DNA of 64,000 nt, taken from NCBI GenBank assembly GCA_905221605.1, contig CAJNDS010002371.1, positions 236,415 to 300,414 on the forward strand, read 5' to 3'. The stretch is from Symbiodinium natans (lineage: Eukaryota > Sar > Dinophyceae > Suessiales > Symbiodiniaceae). The first letter of the stretch is position 1; each line of letters starts with the position of its first letter. Below, piece after piece: positions 44,950 to 55,728 of the stretch. The notes under the pieces were generated by a model. The model saw only the letters and a list, made by a program, of their open reading frames with translations. It was not told where the DNA came from and made no database searches. A program made the position numbers and the translations under genes.

Positions 44950-45600
44950 TTACAAGATGAAACAAGCTGAGAATCCTGTTCGGACTGCCAGACCATGGCC
45001 GCAGGCTTGGCCGTGGGCTCGGCCGGGGGCTCGGCCGTGGGCTCCGTGGGCTCGGCCGTGGGCTTGGCCGTGGGCTCGGTGGGCTCGGCCGTGGGCTCGG
45101 CCGTGGACTCGCCTATACTTTGCAGAGCAAACTCCGGCAAATGGCACAAGACAAGATTTCCGCAACAGAGAAGGCCTACTGCCTGCCATCGCAAAAATGT
45201 CATGAAGAGCCTTGATGGGTGAAGAGTCCAGATCCATGGATGGACTTTGCAGCCTCCTTCGAAAAGTTGGGAGGCACGTGTGCCAAGCGAGCCCTTGGAC
45301 TAGAGAGTACTGAGTGATTTTGCTTTCCTGCCTCGGCGATGAACTCAAACATCCGATCCTCTGCTGCGTCGGTGCGTCAGACGGCGTTTGCACAGCAGCA
45401 TCTGCCATGGGACCAGTTGGGCTGGACCTGGCGTCAAGAGCAAAATGAGGTCCACGGCAAAGCGTTTCGTCGCAGATAAAGACGACACTATGATACGGCG
45501 TCAACCTCACTGCAAGTCCGTCATCCCCAGTCATGCGCAGCCTTCCATGATTTGCAGGTCTCATTGCCAATACATGCGCCTCAATCTTTCGGGTGTCCAC
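44950..45600 (-). CDS. Hypothetical gene with a 12-bp tetrapeptide repeat
   Basis: An unbroken 216-codon minus frame. Its N-terminal part looks protein-like (DTRKIEAHVLAMRPANHGRL; GLAVRLTPYHSVVFICDETL). The C-terminal part is a 12-bp-unit tandem repeat at about 44995-45108 (GGCTCGGCCGTG units on the plus strand), which in this frame gives GRAH repeats and in the next minus frame AEPT repeats. Frame alone cannot tell which repeat is used; Ala/Glu/Pro/Thr linkers are common in real proteins, so a splice into that frame is possible. Confidence 0.35.
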   Translation of the reverse strand: MDTRKIEAHVLAMRPANHGRLRMTGDDGLAVRLTPYHSVVFICDETLCRGPHFALDARSSPTGPMADAAVQTPSDAPTQQRIGCLSSSPRQESKITQYSLVQGLAWHTCLPTFRRRLQSPSMDLDSSPIKALHDIFAMAGSRPSLLRKSCLVPFAGVCSAKYRRVHGRAHGRAHRAHGQAHGRAHGAHGRAPGRAHGQACGHGLAVRTGFSACFIL

Positions 45601-45849
45601 TGGCGCTTTGGCAAAGGCCCGCTGGCAGCGTGTGGCACAGCAGCGCTAGACTCCTTCCATGGTGGATTTCATAGCTACACCCACCCGTGCTCACATTGGC
45701 ATACATTGGCTTCCATTGGCTTACATCAAGCCTGAATGGAGAGATAGCGCTGGAGCAAGGACAGCTGGGGAGGCTTCAAGGAAAACACCGTGGCTTTCAG
45801 AGGCTTTGCCCGAGTAAGCTCAGCCTCAAGCCACAGCAAAGTAACGGCA

Positions 45850-46035
45850 AAGTAGTGCAGATCAAAGCAGACTGCGACGCGCGGCGCGACCATGCGACAT
45901 GCTAGCTCAACATCTTGAAACAGAGTGCAACCTGCTGCAAAGCGGCATCTTCGATGTGGCGAGGTTCCACATCTTGGAGAGCATTGCAGCGACTGCTCGA
46001 GACTTCCGGCTGGATCGCGGGATCCTAGCTTGAGG
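45850..46035 (+). CDS. Plus-strand coiled-coil exon, hypothetical
   Basis: The plus strand reads DMLAQHLETECNLLQSGIF and then ARFHILESIAATARDFRLDR before a stop at about 46031. The composition is strongly protein-like and the overlapping minus frames are poorer. It is one of few plus-strand exons between minus-strand genes. No partner exons placed. Confidence 0.4.
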
Positions 46036-46773
46036 CGCCGGGCATCGGCATGAACATTCCGAAGACAAAGTGCAGGTGGGCAACGGTCGGCATAGCTGGC
46101 AAAGAGCCCGCATGGCTGGCATAGCTGGGCACCGCCACAGGCTCCCTAGGGAATGCCAAATTGAACGTGGCCTTAGGGCACATGAATGCTCATGCTCATG
46201 GCATCTGACCGCACAGCAGGATTCCACATTCTCTCAGAAGCCGTCCATGGATTGCCGACTTTGCCTCTCCAGCCTAGCCTCCTCTTCGCTTGTTTGAGGC
46301 CCTGTCAAGAATCACCGCAAGGACGATTGCTGAGCTGCCACAATCTCAAGTCTGGTCGGCTCCTTGTCCAGTGGCAGCGGCTCGTGACTGGCAACGGACG
46401 GAATGCTTCGCTGAACACTGGAGAATTGACTGAGCAAACACATGGCCATAAACTTTGCTGATGATCTCAAACAGGGCAAAGCCTTCTCTGCATTATACAG
46501 CCATGTGCTCATTCACTTGCGGCAAGCAACTTCCTTGCTTTTCAGCTTCCGGAACTTTGGTATGGTCTGTGACTCGAATTCAGGTCTTGTGGCCCAAGGC
46601 CGGTTCACATTTCATATTCTTTCTCCCTTACAAGCTCCTTAAACATCTTTGATGCACTCTTGAGGTCGAGTACGGCTTGGGTTGTGGGGCAACTCATTTG
46701 GCTACGCTGCGTGTCCACACCTGGATTCATCGGTTCTGTCACGCGCTCCGCTAAAACTCGTACCCACCCGCTT

Positions 46774-48271
46774 TTAATCAGACAAAGAAATGGTCACCGT
46801 ACCCACGAGAGATTCGACAAACCTGTCATGTAGGCCACTGTAGGCTTTATAGACGAAGGCTTCCAAGGTGTAGGGCTTGCTGCCCAATCTTCTCTTGGTC
46901 TGGGACGGTTTGGGCCTCGGGAGTAAAGTTTGCCTCCTTCTCGACCACTGTCTTCTGGCTTTGGGTTTGGGGAACGGGGGGGGGTTTAGTGTACTGTTCG
47001 TGCTTAAGGTCGTCAAGCTTTGGGAACGAAGGCTTCCTCAGTCAAGGGTTTGCCATCAGAGCTTGCCACGGCCGGGGTTTCCAGAGCATGCTTGGGAGCG
47101 ATGCTCTCTCCACTTCGTTCCTCAAGGGGTTCTGAAGAGTTCGTCTGGGCCCCGCCAGGGCTCTTGAGGTTTGCAAGGTGGTTTCGAAGGGCTCTGGGGT
47201 TCTTCCAGAATTTTTGGATTGGAGATTTGGGTTGTCTTCGCGTCTCCTTCTGCACAAGTGGGTGGAGTCCGGGACTTTTCAAGGCTTAACTTCACGCGGC
47301 ACAGCCGTTGCAGCAAGCAGAACTTCTCTAGCACAGATGGCCAAAATCGAGCAGGCAGACCCCACAAGAGAACCAGAATCTCCGGCCACAAAAACAGTGA
47401 GCATCCACTTGGAACGATCTCGGCACCGGCCTGGCAGGTCTTGAGCAAGTTCAGCGAGCGTGCAACACCTGAGCTCTTGACACGCTGCCATAGCAAGGAA
47501 GAAAATTGCAGTAGGCAAGCGGCGTCCAGCAAGCTCAACTTCCTTCTTCCGGGAACGATCTCGCTCTTGCTCCATGTCCTGCAACGCTGCTAAAGGGCGG
47601 TGACGTTCAGCATTCAGGATCACAAACAAACAACGACGCCTGCATTTTGCTAGCTTGTTGGCCCACCAGCTGCTGCAGCTCCTCCTGGCAGAGTCGAACA
47701 ACACGCTGTGAATCATTCAGCTGGTATTGCGTGCTGTCTCGTCCTTGTCCTTCCTTTCCTGCGCCAAGACCTTGACTGACATGGATCTGCGACTGCAAAA
47801 CCCGATGCTTTCTGGCAGATGGATGTGCTTCGCACCTTGATGAGATTCCCGATTCTTGCCTTATCCTGCGGTGCCAGTGACGGCTGCGGCGGAGAAAGCT
47901 CTCTCCGATATGATTTCGAGCAGATTCACAAATAAGCACAGCCGCCTCTGCAGAAAGGGCTCGAAGGCCAGCGCCCCTGGGCCTTGAGACTCAGCTTTGG
48001 CCCCCACAACAGCCAACAAGAAACGACAAAACTGCTGGACACCTGCTGGCAGGATGCTCTGCGCAGTCTTTGCAGGCTTTCTGCGTTTGCGTTGCGGCGA
48101 TCGGCTCCGCGGGCTCCAAAGGCTTGGAAGTTGACCGTTCGTCTTCCGGCGCTTGCATCTCAGATATACGAGGTCCATGTCGCAAGAAGGGCACCTCGGC
48201 TGCAAAGTGGCTACAAAGTGCAAAGTAGTTGCTGGAGTCGTGGCACAGTGGATACTACAGCTCGTGTTCAC
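46774..48271 (-). CDS. Coiled-coil-type multi-exon gene, hypothetical
   Basis: Minus-strand segments in order: QQFCRFLLAVVGAKAESQGP, then FEPFLQRRLCLFVNLLEIIS (48035-47880); DSQRVVRLCQEELQQLVGQQ (about 47720-47650); NAERHRPLAALQDMEQERDR, then SRKKEVELAG (47615-47535); a low-complexity Pro/Ser/Lys/Glu-rich stretch (47280-47020); and KPYTLEAFVYKAYSGLHDRF (about 46880-46820). Two short phrases, KPLTEEAFVPKA and KPYTLEAFVYKA, look like a small internal duplication around a putative intron. Family unknown. Confidence 0.35.
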
Positions 48272-48274
48272 TGC

Positions 48275-49556
48275 TGCCAGGGGTCACTTCATCCAGCGCA
48301 GGCAGCCACTGCTTCTGAAACAGGTTAAAGATGCTTGAAGTGCTGGGCGCAAGTACTCATCCGTGCCACTTCTAGCAGCTAGGCTCTTCGCGGCTGAGAC
48401 ATCTGGCTCTTCAAGCACATGTTATGAGCCGCAATCATGACAAATGGCCACTAGTATCGAGCCAATGTTGCAGACATGCTTCACGGGCCACAACACAGCA
48501 AACAAAGCCATCCGACATCATGATGTTTGGGTAGCCGCGCACAGGCACCAACTGGTCCCGTTGGCAACGAATCGGTAAAACGAATCCAGTTGAAATAAGT
48601 TAACTGATGTTAAAAGTGTTGAATCTTCCTAACTGGAAAAGCGAAGCTTGCAGCATGCGAATTGGGCTGCGACAGCACTTCATGCTCGCAGCCGCTATGA
48701 AAGCTGCCCTCGGCCGGAAAGGGCGAGGACCCCTGGATACCTCGACCGTGTGCAGCATTCTTGCCCAAGGCAGCGCATTTGGCTGCCGGATTCAGAGACA
48801 TGTCTGCGCTCACTGATCGGTTTAATAACATCGCATATTACATCTTACTTGCAGTCAGGCATAGCAGTAAGAACGATCTAAAGGTCCAGGGAAGTCCAAC
48901 GACCAGCCTCTCTTTCGACTTGGCACAAGAGACATCAGAAAATTGAAACGAGTGTGCAGCATGTGCTGTTCAATTCATGTGCTGTTCAATTCCCGGCGAG
49001 ATGCAAGAATGGATTCATTGCAAGTTTTGGCAATCGTGAACATCTCTTCAGGAATCTGAAAAGCAATCACGACCATGGTCTCTGTACAAGCCGCGCACGT
49101 TGCACATCCACGTCTAGCGAAACCGGATGCGGCGGCGCAGTCTGTGAAGGCACACGACACACTTGAAGAAGAAAGCAATGGAAGGCTCAGGTTGCAACCG
49201 TTGCCACCTCTGTCTCTGCTTTTGTTGTTGCCACAGATAATTTGGGTGCCGAGTCGGTTGGCGACAGCACGTCGGGATGCTCCGCTGGCTTGGCAGCCTG
49301 CCTCAGGTTGCGACCGTGCACCTGTCACATGGATCGACCCGTACCTGAGTCCTGGGCATGTCCAGATGCACCTTCGGCAAATCTTCATGCAACTTTGCCA
49401 ATACCAGCTCAATGAGATGAATGGCAGCTCGGGACGGATTGCATGCTGGTGACAGTGCTGATGAGATCTCGAGAACAGGTACCTCATGCCTCATAATCGG
49501 TCCCGGAGGTCTCAAAGGACTAGGGGCAGCGAAACAAATCGACGCTTTGCATGTCA
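48275..49556. other. No gene recognised
   Basis: Overlapping frames on both strands without convincing composition. I see no RNA gene or repeat before the microsatellite at 49557. Confidence 0.45.
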
Positions 49557-49558
49557 GG

Positions 49559-49589
<31 letters not shown>

Positions 49590-49590
49590 A

Positions 49591-49682
<92 letters not shown>

Positions 49683-49742
49683 CACACACAACCGACCCTC
49701 CGACCCAACGACCCACCGACCCACCGACCCACTGACCCACCC
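49557..49742 (+). repeat. Compound microsatellite (CA)n-(CGCA)n-(CA)n with CCGACCCA tail
   Basis: About 14 CA units, then some 24 CGCA units, then a few CA units and a short CCGACCCA/CCACTGACC array. All His/Arg/Thr and Val/Cys/Ala frames here are artefacts. A structurally similar block lies at 55379. Confidence 0.95.
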
Positions 49743-50364
49743 GGCACGCACAGCTCAAGTTGGAGCCGATTGCAACGTCACTGCGGATGCCTTACCTAAC
49801 ATTACCTAACGGCCGGGGCGAGCCTGATGCAGCTCGTACAGGTTGGCGTGGGAGAACTTTGCCACTTCCGACCTGAGGGTCCAACCCGACACGCCACGAG
49901 ACCCACCGACCACTCGAATTCTAAGACCACCTTGTGAGGCCACTTAACTCTCGAGCACTCTCACGACGCAATAAAAGACCACTGAGACGTGTACGTACAC
50001 TTTGGGGCTGTAAGGTCACTCGCGGGCTCTGTCGCCGTGCCCTTAGCAGACTCCTGCCGCTCCTGCGGGAAAGAAAGCCAGGCAGGAGACCTAGCGGAAG
50101 AGTCCGAGGGCAGCATTTTTCTCGGTGGATCTCCTGCTCCGCTTCCTTCAAGTCGTTCGGACACCAGTAGAGTGTTCGTGCAGTAACACCCACGGAATCC
50201 AAAATGCCGCGGAAGCGGTGAGCACCTGCCCACCGGGTGTGGCCACCATGTTGCGGTCACGATTCACAGGAGTTGATCATTTATTTTTTATCTGAGCGCT
50301 GCACAGTTTATCCAGTAGTTCATGTCCTCGTACATCCTTGCAAGCCCATCGCAACATCCCAGCT

Positions 50365-50697
50365 CTACCTCAAAAAAAAGCTGGGATTGCTCCTGTCAGG
50401 ATCGAAGCTCTCGCGAACGTGGATGAAGTGCTCCAAGCCATTGAACTCAGAAGTTTCTTGCTGAGAGATCAGAAGCAGCCGTGCCTGAGAAAAGCTGAAG
50501 GAAGTGCTGAGTGCTATGGCGCTAAGCTGCAAAACTGAATAGCTGTGATTTCGCATCATGCGGCATGCCATGTGCTGGTTCGTCAGGAAAGGGGCTGCTG
50601 TGGGGCCAGAAGGCAACCCAAGTGCAGACAAAGCTCTTTCAAACCCGGGTATTTCTCTTGCATCCGCGACCTTAGCTGCAGAGTCTCCAAATAGCAT
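50365..50697 (-). CDS. Hypothetical exon downstream of the DUF1796-like exon
   Basis: A 110-codon minus frame of good composition (LFGDSAAKVADAREIPGFER; SYSVLQLSAIALSTSFSFSQ; TSEFNGLEHFIHVRES). It lies 255 bp downstream of the DUF1796-like exon on the same strand and could be its continuation. No motif recognised. The region 49743-50230 to the right in minus sense holds only weak frames. Confidence 0.35.
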   Translation of the reverse strand: MLFGDSAAKVADAREIPGFERALSALGLPSGPTAAPFLTNQHMACRMMRNHSYSVLQLSAIALSTSFSFSQARLLLISQQETSEFNGLEHFIHVRESFDPDRSNPSFFLR

Positions 50698-50951
50698 ATA
50701 GATTCATAGTACCAGTACTGTCGAACATGCTGCGTATTTTGCATAAATTGCATAAATGCTGGTGGAGGTACTGCAAGTCACATACTTCCGCACGTGATGC
50801 AACTCCAGTCCGAACAAACAGGACCTTGTCCGCATTCTTGCAAGCCCAGTCGAAACGAGCTGCTCTGCCGGAGTATCGCTTCCTTGTTGCGACGATTACA
50901 GTGTATATTACAGGGCATGGCTGTCACGGCTCAGCGCAAAACACTCTGCAG

Positions 50952-51317
50952 TCAAAGGCTCCGCATCCTCTCCACGATAGGTTCGAAATTCCCAATCGGA
51001 TCCTCTCCCTTCTCGTACTCGACTTCATGCGCAAAGGACAAGCCACTCCACTTGCGATGGAAGACTCGCCCAAGGTCACCGTCATAGTACAAAAGCTCTG
51101 GATTCCACATGTCCGAGAAGCCGGTGGCCACCATGTCAACAACGTCACCGAGGCTCGTGGTTCCTCTTTTGCGACAGCTGCGTCTTTCAAAGCATGTTCG
51201 GACACTTGCAATACACTTGGAATGCCGCAACACATCGCAACACGCTTGCTGAGCCCAGGGGCGTGTGAGATCAAAGGGGTAGCAAGGACCATCATACTCG
51301 ATCTTGTGCAAGAGCAT
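50952..51317 (-). CDS. DUF1796-like domain exon (putative papain-like cysteine peptidase family)
   Basis: The minus frame contains KIEYDGPCYPFDLTR and later RVFHRKWSGLSFAHEVEYEK, GEDPIGNFEPIVERM. The PFD-x-x-R phrase and the downstream SFxHE...DP...F...ERM phrase recall DUF1796 proteins, which are common in dinoflagellates (from memory of the family, not searched). The part between (about 51250-51110) reads less well and probably contains an intron. Role unknown. Confidence 0.45.
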   Translation of the reverse strand: MLLHKIEYDGPCYPFDLTRPWAQQACCDVLRHSKCIASVRTCFERRSCRKRGTTSLGDVVDMVATGFSDMWNPELLYYDGDLGRVFHRKWSGLSFAHEVEYEKGEDPIGNFEPIVERMRSL

Positions 51318-51513
51318 ACCTGAGAGGACGAACGGTGCTCACAGAAAGCCCAAAGAAAAAAATCATGTTTCCGAGGAACGCGACGAGCAGCGGTCGCCCA
51401 GAGGAAGCACCTTTGCGAGAGAACCTACTGGAACTCTAGGGTCCCCCAAAGGTGCAACAGTTCGACGCACTCACGAGGCGCCTGTTGCCATTATTACACC
51501 GGACTAATCCGCA

Positions 51514-51864
51514 CTAAATAAACGACCTCGGAGGCCAAGCCAGGACCAACAAAAGCTGGCTGAACAGAAGGTTGGGAAGCAGACTGAGACGGGGGTGCTG
51601 AAAGGGCGATAATAACACATCCTCAAGTCCTCCAAACCACACGAACAACTTCGGATTGTGACCCAGGGTGGTTGTGCTCAACTGTGGCCAAGTGAAACAG
51701 CCGGGCCTAGTCTCGGCGATACTGTAAATACTGCGACATATGAGTCCCAAACCCCTGGCCTGGCTATCTAGTTCTGGGGTCGTGGATATCGGCCGAACAT
51801 CCCACGGGAAATTTTCCTGACTCTGGGGCCGTACGGGCCTTGACGGGCCGCGGCCGCGCAGCAA
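51514..51864 (-). CDS. 116-codon open frame, hypothetical
   Basis: An uninterrupted minus frame of moderate quality (RPISTTPELDSQARGLGLIC; NPKLFVWFGGLEDVLLSPF). No paralogue, motif or splice partner. It may be chance. Confidence 0.2.
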   Translation of the reverse strand: MLRGRGPSRPVRPQSQENFPWDVRPISTTPELDSQARGLGLICRSIYSIAETRPGCFTWPQLSTTTLGHNPKLFVWFGGLEDVLLSPFQHPRLSLLPNLLFSQLLLVLAWPPRSFI

Positions 51865-52375
51865 TTGCTGAACTATTTTGGGGGCGCGAATGCATGCCGA
51901 GGCTCAGCCACCTGCTCGATGGACTGCAAATCCCCAACACGGCGGAGCTCTATTGCGGACCGCGGAGGAACTTTGACCCGCGATTGCAGACCGTGGCAGG
52001 AGATGATGGCTGTCCGAAAAGCCAATCCTTGCGGGTTGCTGCCGTGCTGGCTTGACAAGAGCAATCAAGATCTGTAGTTGCAACCACCAGTTACCAGCCA
52101 CCACAGACTGTTTCCACTTGGTCCTGAAGAGTCTTCGTACACTCCATGAGCCATCTTCTTCGTCGCTTGCCGCACATCGTACCACATCGGATGCACATTG
52201 TACTCGCCTGGGGAGGCAGCGGAGCTCTCGGCTATTTTTGGTGTATGCAGCACAGATGGGTATCCTTTTTACAAGGACGTTTACAATTCTCATGGTCCTC
52301 CAGAAATTTTGGCACTTGAACACACATGCAACAGAAACTTTGCCCCAGCAAAGCACTTCAAGGTTAGCCGTTCAG

Positions 52376-53045
52376 GCGAGTCTCAGGCTGCCTGGTTGAA
52401 CAGCTGCAGGCGCTCGGAATCCGTCTTGACGGCTTGGAGGTTGCCGTCACGGAAGAGGACTTGACTGTTCTTTGGCAAGCCCTCGAGATTTCGACCGATG
52501 TGCCGCAGCCTTGCCTTGGGCCATAGTCTGTGCACATCGTCTCAGTTCACTTAGACGTGTTTCAGACGACGCTTTTCGAGGCCCAGCCCCCCGAAAACCG
52601 CTCTCGCTTGAAATCTCTCGCGCCCTCCGTGACCTCAGGAGGAAGTGGAAACTTTGGAGGTGTCGAAGATAGAGCCAAGTCCGAAAGTTGGAGGAAGCCC
52701 AAATCAAATTGGTGCTTGACGTGTGTGTTGTTGCTATTTGTTTGCTGTTCGCATGTCTGCATTGCTGCTCCAACACCCACTTCTGCCTGGCAGGTCAGAC
52801 TTTCCTGTCAGACCAACTTCTCAACTTCCCGTCGACTTGCAATTAGTTTAGACAGGTTGCAACGCTGCGAGGAGGCACTTGACCAACAGACTGCAGCGTG
52901 CCAGCATCTCCTTGCAGGGGGCCGATGGGAGCATCAGACACGGCAACTTGAAGCGAAAAACCGCCATGTTGGGAACCGAAGTTTTGCGCAGCCCTGTCCG
53001 ATGTACACAGAGAACAGGCCATTATCGTCAGTGTGCCTCAAATAG
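52376..53045 (+). CDS. Plus-strand coiled-coil-type gene, two or more exons
   Basis: After a TTCAG/G acceptor at 52375 the plus strand reads VEQLQALGIRLDGLEVAVTE and then EDLTVLWQALEISTDV, a clear helical pattern. Another plus-strand exon near 52830-52960 reads ISLDRLQRCEEALDQQTAAC and QTRQLEAKNRHVG. Between them a frame with AQPPENRSRLKSLAPSV is possible but less sure. No family recognised. Neighbours on either side are minus-strand. Confidence 0.4.
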
Positions 53046-53460
53046 AGGCCGCGTTGCAGTGACCATGGCGCCTCCCTGCATAGCAAGCAGCAGTCTCCAT
53101 TCACCAGTTTTTTGAGCGATAGCAAACCAAGCACCGCAAAAGGCAGTTTTGGCATCGTAAACCTTGCCTGAAGCTTGCAGATAAGCTGGCTTGCAGGTCC
53201 CCCCATCCTGGGTTCAGTTCATACCTGGCAGACACCACATGCTCCTTGACAACAAAACGTCTCAATGACAATTATGCAGCGACATGGAAAAGGAATTATT
53301 CAGGCGTCTCGAAGGTACAGTAGTTTTTGGTGCTCATCTGGGCAACTTGCAACAAGATGCTGGTCATCTGTTTCATTCTCGACCTCGGAAAAGGGATTTG
53401 TCTCAAGCCTTCGACTAGTGATGGCATACAAGAAGAAGAACACCTTGATTCACGTATGTA

Positions 53461-53930
53461 ATCCGCCGAGGCCTCGGGCCGAAGGTGTATAGGGTGTCAG
53501 AACAGGCACCCCCCTCCTAATCCTCCCCCGAAGCCCAAAGCCATACGTCGGACCCTTTTTTACCTGGAAAGGGTACCCCCCCCCCGTGGGCGACCACAAT
53601 CTGAAAGCAGACAGAACGCCAAGACACAGGGCCCCCGCCCCTGCGCCCCCCCCCCCCCCTCCACCCCCCCCCCCACCCCCTTTGCCCCCCTACGCTGCCA
53701 CCCCCCCCCCCTGCTTGAGGGGCCTGGCTCAACTTTACCATCAATCCAAGCCGAACCGTCTCAACCCTCAACCTTGAAGCTTGAACCTTGAACCCTAAAC
53801 CCAAAAAAACCCTAAACCCCAAACCGTGAACCTTGAGCCCTAAGCCCTCAACCCTAAACTAACCCTCAACCCTAAACCCTGCTCACGCGGATGCGCTGGG
53901 CCGGGCCGAGGCGGGTCACGCAGCGTTAAA
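53461..53930 (+). mobile_element. Dispersed telomere-repeat element, copy C
   Basis: It begins ATCCGCCGAGGCCTCGGGCC like copies B and D and ends with the shortened tail CTCACGCGGATGCGCTGGG...GCGTTAAA. The poly-C region is at about 53648-53712 and CCCTAAAC units follow. Its left half differs from B and D (GGCGACCACAATCTGAAAGC in place of the GAAACCGGGGTCC segment), so it represents a subfamily. It lacks the GGGTCCAGCGACTTGGGCG part of the tail. Confidence 0.75.
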
Positions 53931-54707
53931 ATCCGCCGAGGCCTCGGGCCGGAGGTGTATAGGTTGTCAGAACAGGCACCCCCCTCCAAATACACCCAAA
54001 GCCATTTCGGACCCTTTTTTTGCCTCAAATGGGTACCCCCCCTAGGAAACCGGGGTCCCAAGCGGACGGTTCGCCAGGACCAGAGGCAGTTCAAGCCCCT
54101 CCCAGCAGGCCTCCCCCCCCCCCCCCCCCATCCCCCCCACCCCTCCCCCCCTTCCCCCCCCCTCCCCCCACCACCCCTACCCCCCCCCCTTGCCCCCCCC
54201 CACAGCTGAGCCTGGCCTGCAATCTTTGGTTCCGAAGACCAATCCATTCTGTGGCCCTTGCGTTCCATGTCATGGACAACTGAATCTAAGAGTGCTACCA
54301 GTAGGAAGTAAAGTCTTGTCTTGACAGTCCGCCCTCAACTGGATTTTTATGGCATTTCGAAAGGGCTTCTGATCTGCAAACAGACTTCTTCAAAATAAAG
54401 CAATTGGTTAAACAAACTGCCAGAACATAAGAACAAAAATGTGGTAGTAGATTCATTGCGCATGTCCGATTGCTCAGGCCAAGCAGAAAAAGAGGGCACA
54501 CCCGGATTTGTGAACCTTGAGCCCTAAGCCCTCAATCCTAACTAACCCTCAACCCTATACCCCAAACCATAAACCATAAACCCGGAACCCTAAACCCTAA
54601 ACCCAACCCTTATTGCTTGGGGTCCAGCGACTTGGGCGCTGCGGAATCACCATGCCCACGCGGATGCGCTGGGCCGGGCCGAGGCGGGTCGCGTAGAGTT
54701 AACATTA
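53931..54707 (+). mobile_element. Dispersed telomere-repeat element, copy D (interrupted)
   Basis: It starts directly after copy C (GTTAAA then ATCCGCC, no spacer). The left half with poly-C runs to about 54207. About 300 bp of unrelated sequence follow (54208-54510), then the CCTTGAGCCCTAAGCCC core and the tail ending TTAACATTA at 54707. The ACCACAGAATATTGG junction seen in copies A and B is missing, consistent with replacement or insertion there. Confidence 0.7.
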
Positions 54708-54844
54708 TAGTACAGGCATACATACACACAAGACCTTCCCAGCAGAAGCATCATCTAGCCTATCAACACCTGTCCCATGTTCCTTATGAAACTCTACCGA
54801 GCCCGACTAAACAGCGCAACCAACCTATAATCCAGTTACATGGG

Positions 54845-54985
54845 GTGAGGGTCGAGTCAGAGAAACGAGACGAACACGCCAAAGACCGAGTCAGAAAACA
54901 AGGAAGCGAGTCAGAAAATGGAAAGGCGTGAGTCAGAAAACCGACGAGACGCGAGTCAGAAAACAAGACAGCGAGTCAGAAAACA
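54845..54985 (+). repeat. Minisatellite, GCGAGTCAGAAAAC-type units
   Basis: About seven imperfect units of 16-22 bp sharing GAGTCAGAAAAC. It is similar in design to, but different in sequence from, the array at 9228. Confidence 0.85.
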
Positions 54986-55049
54986 GCCACAAGCACGCAA
55001 AGGTTAACGCCCAGTCCCCCGTCCCCCTCCCCCAAGTAAGGCCCCTGTG

Positions 55050-55262
55050 GTTGCGGTTGCGGGGGGGGGGGGGGGGGGTTAGGGTTTCAGGTTTTACGGT
55101 GTAGAGCTTCAGGGTTCTAAGGTTTAGGCTTTTAGGGTTTTCAAGGCTGTGGGTTTTTGCGTAGGGTTCTGAAGGGTTTTAAGGCTTGTAAACGTTTGTT
55201 TTGGGTTGTAGGTTTGAGGGTGTAGGTTTTTAGGGTTTCGGGTTTTTGGGCTTCGGGTGTAG
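55050..55262 (-). repeat. Poly-G tract and telomere-like TTTAGGG array
   Basis: A run of about 17 G (55061-55078), then TTAGGGTTT, TTTTAGGGTTT and decayed GGTTTTAAGG units in the G-rich sense on the plus strand. This is opposite in orientation to the CCCTAAA cores of copies C and D just to the left. Confidence 0.8.
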
Positions 55263-55378
55263 GCACAAAGCATATAGCATGATGTCTTCTCAACCAGAAC
55301 ATGAAATGTAAATACACAGAAACATATTGAACTCTTTCTTTATGACTACATTGCAATCATACTTATGTACAGATACAT

Positions 55379-55412
<34 letters not shown>

Positions 55413-55429
55413 ACCCACCCACCCACCCA

Positions 55430-55501
<72 letters not shown>

Positions 55502-55505
55502 CACA
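55379..55505 (+). repeat. Compound microsatellite (CA)n-(CCCA)n-(CGCA)n
   Basis: About 15 CA units, five CCCA units, then about 17 CGCA units. Same architecture as the array at 49557. Open frames here are artefacts. Confidence 0.95.
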
Positions 55506-55728
55506 TCTCTGTGCCAAGAGACAATTAGCTCCTTGAGCCCGGCATGGTAGCTGATCGTCAATCCCCTAAAAGGATCAAGGCTGAAACTCCGCACAACAGC
55601 TATGCGACGACTTGCAAGTCTCAGGCCTGCCATCAGTGAAGCATGCTCTGGTCACATCTTTCAGATCTGCAGATCGCTTCTGCAGAAGCTCTCGAACCTT
55701 CCAACACTCAGGTTCCTTCTGAGCCTTC

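Noticed and set aside
49557-49742. Several overlapping open frames of about 65-150 codons on both strands (His/Thr/Arg or Val/Cys/Ala rich)
   Set aside because: They are translations of the (CA)n and (CGCA)n microsatellite; every frame stays open because the unit lacks stops.
53586-54283. Proline-rich frames on the plus strand and glycine-rich frames on the minus strand
   Set aside because: They are translations of the poly-C tracts of element copies C and D.
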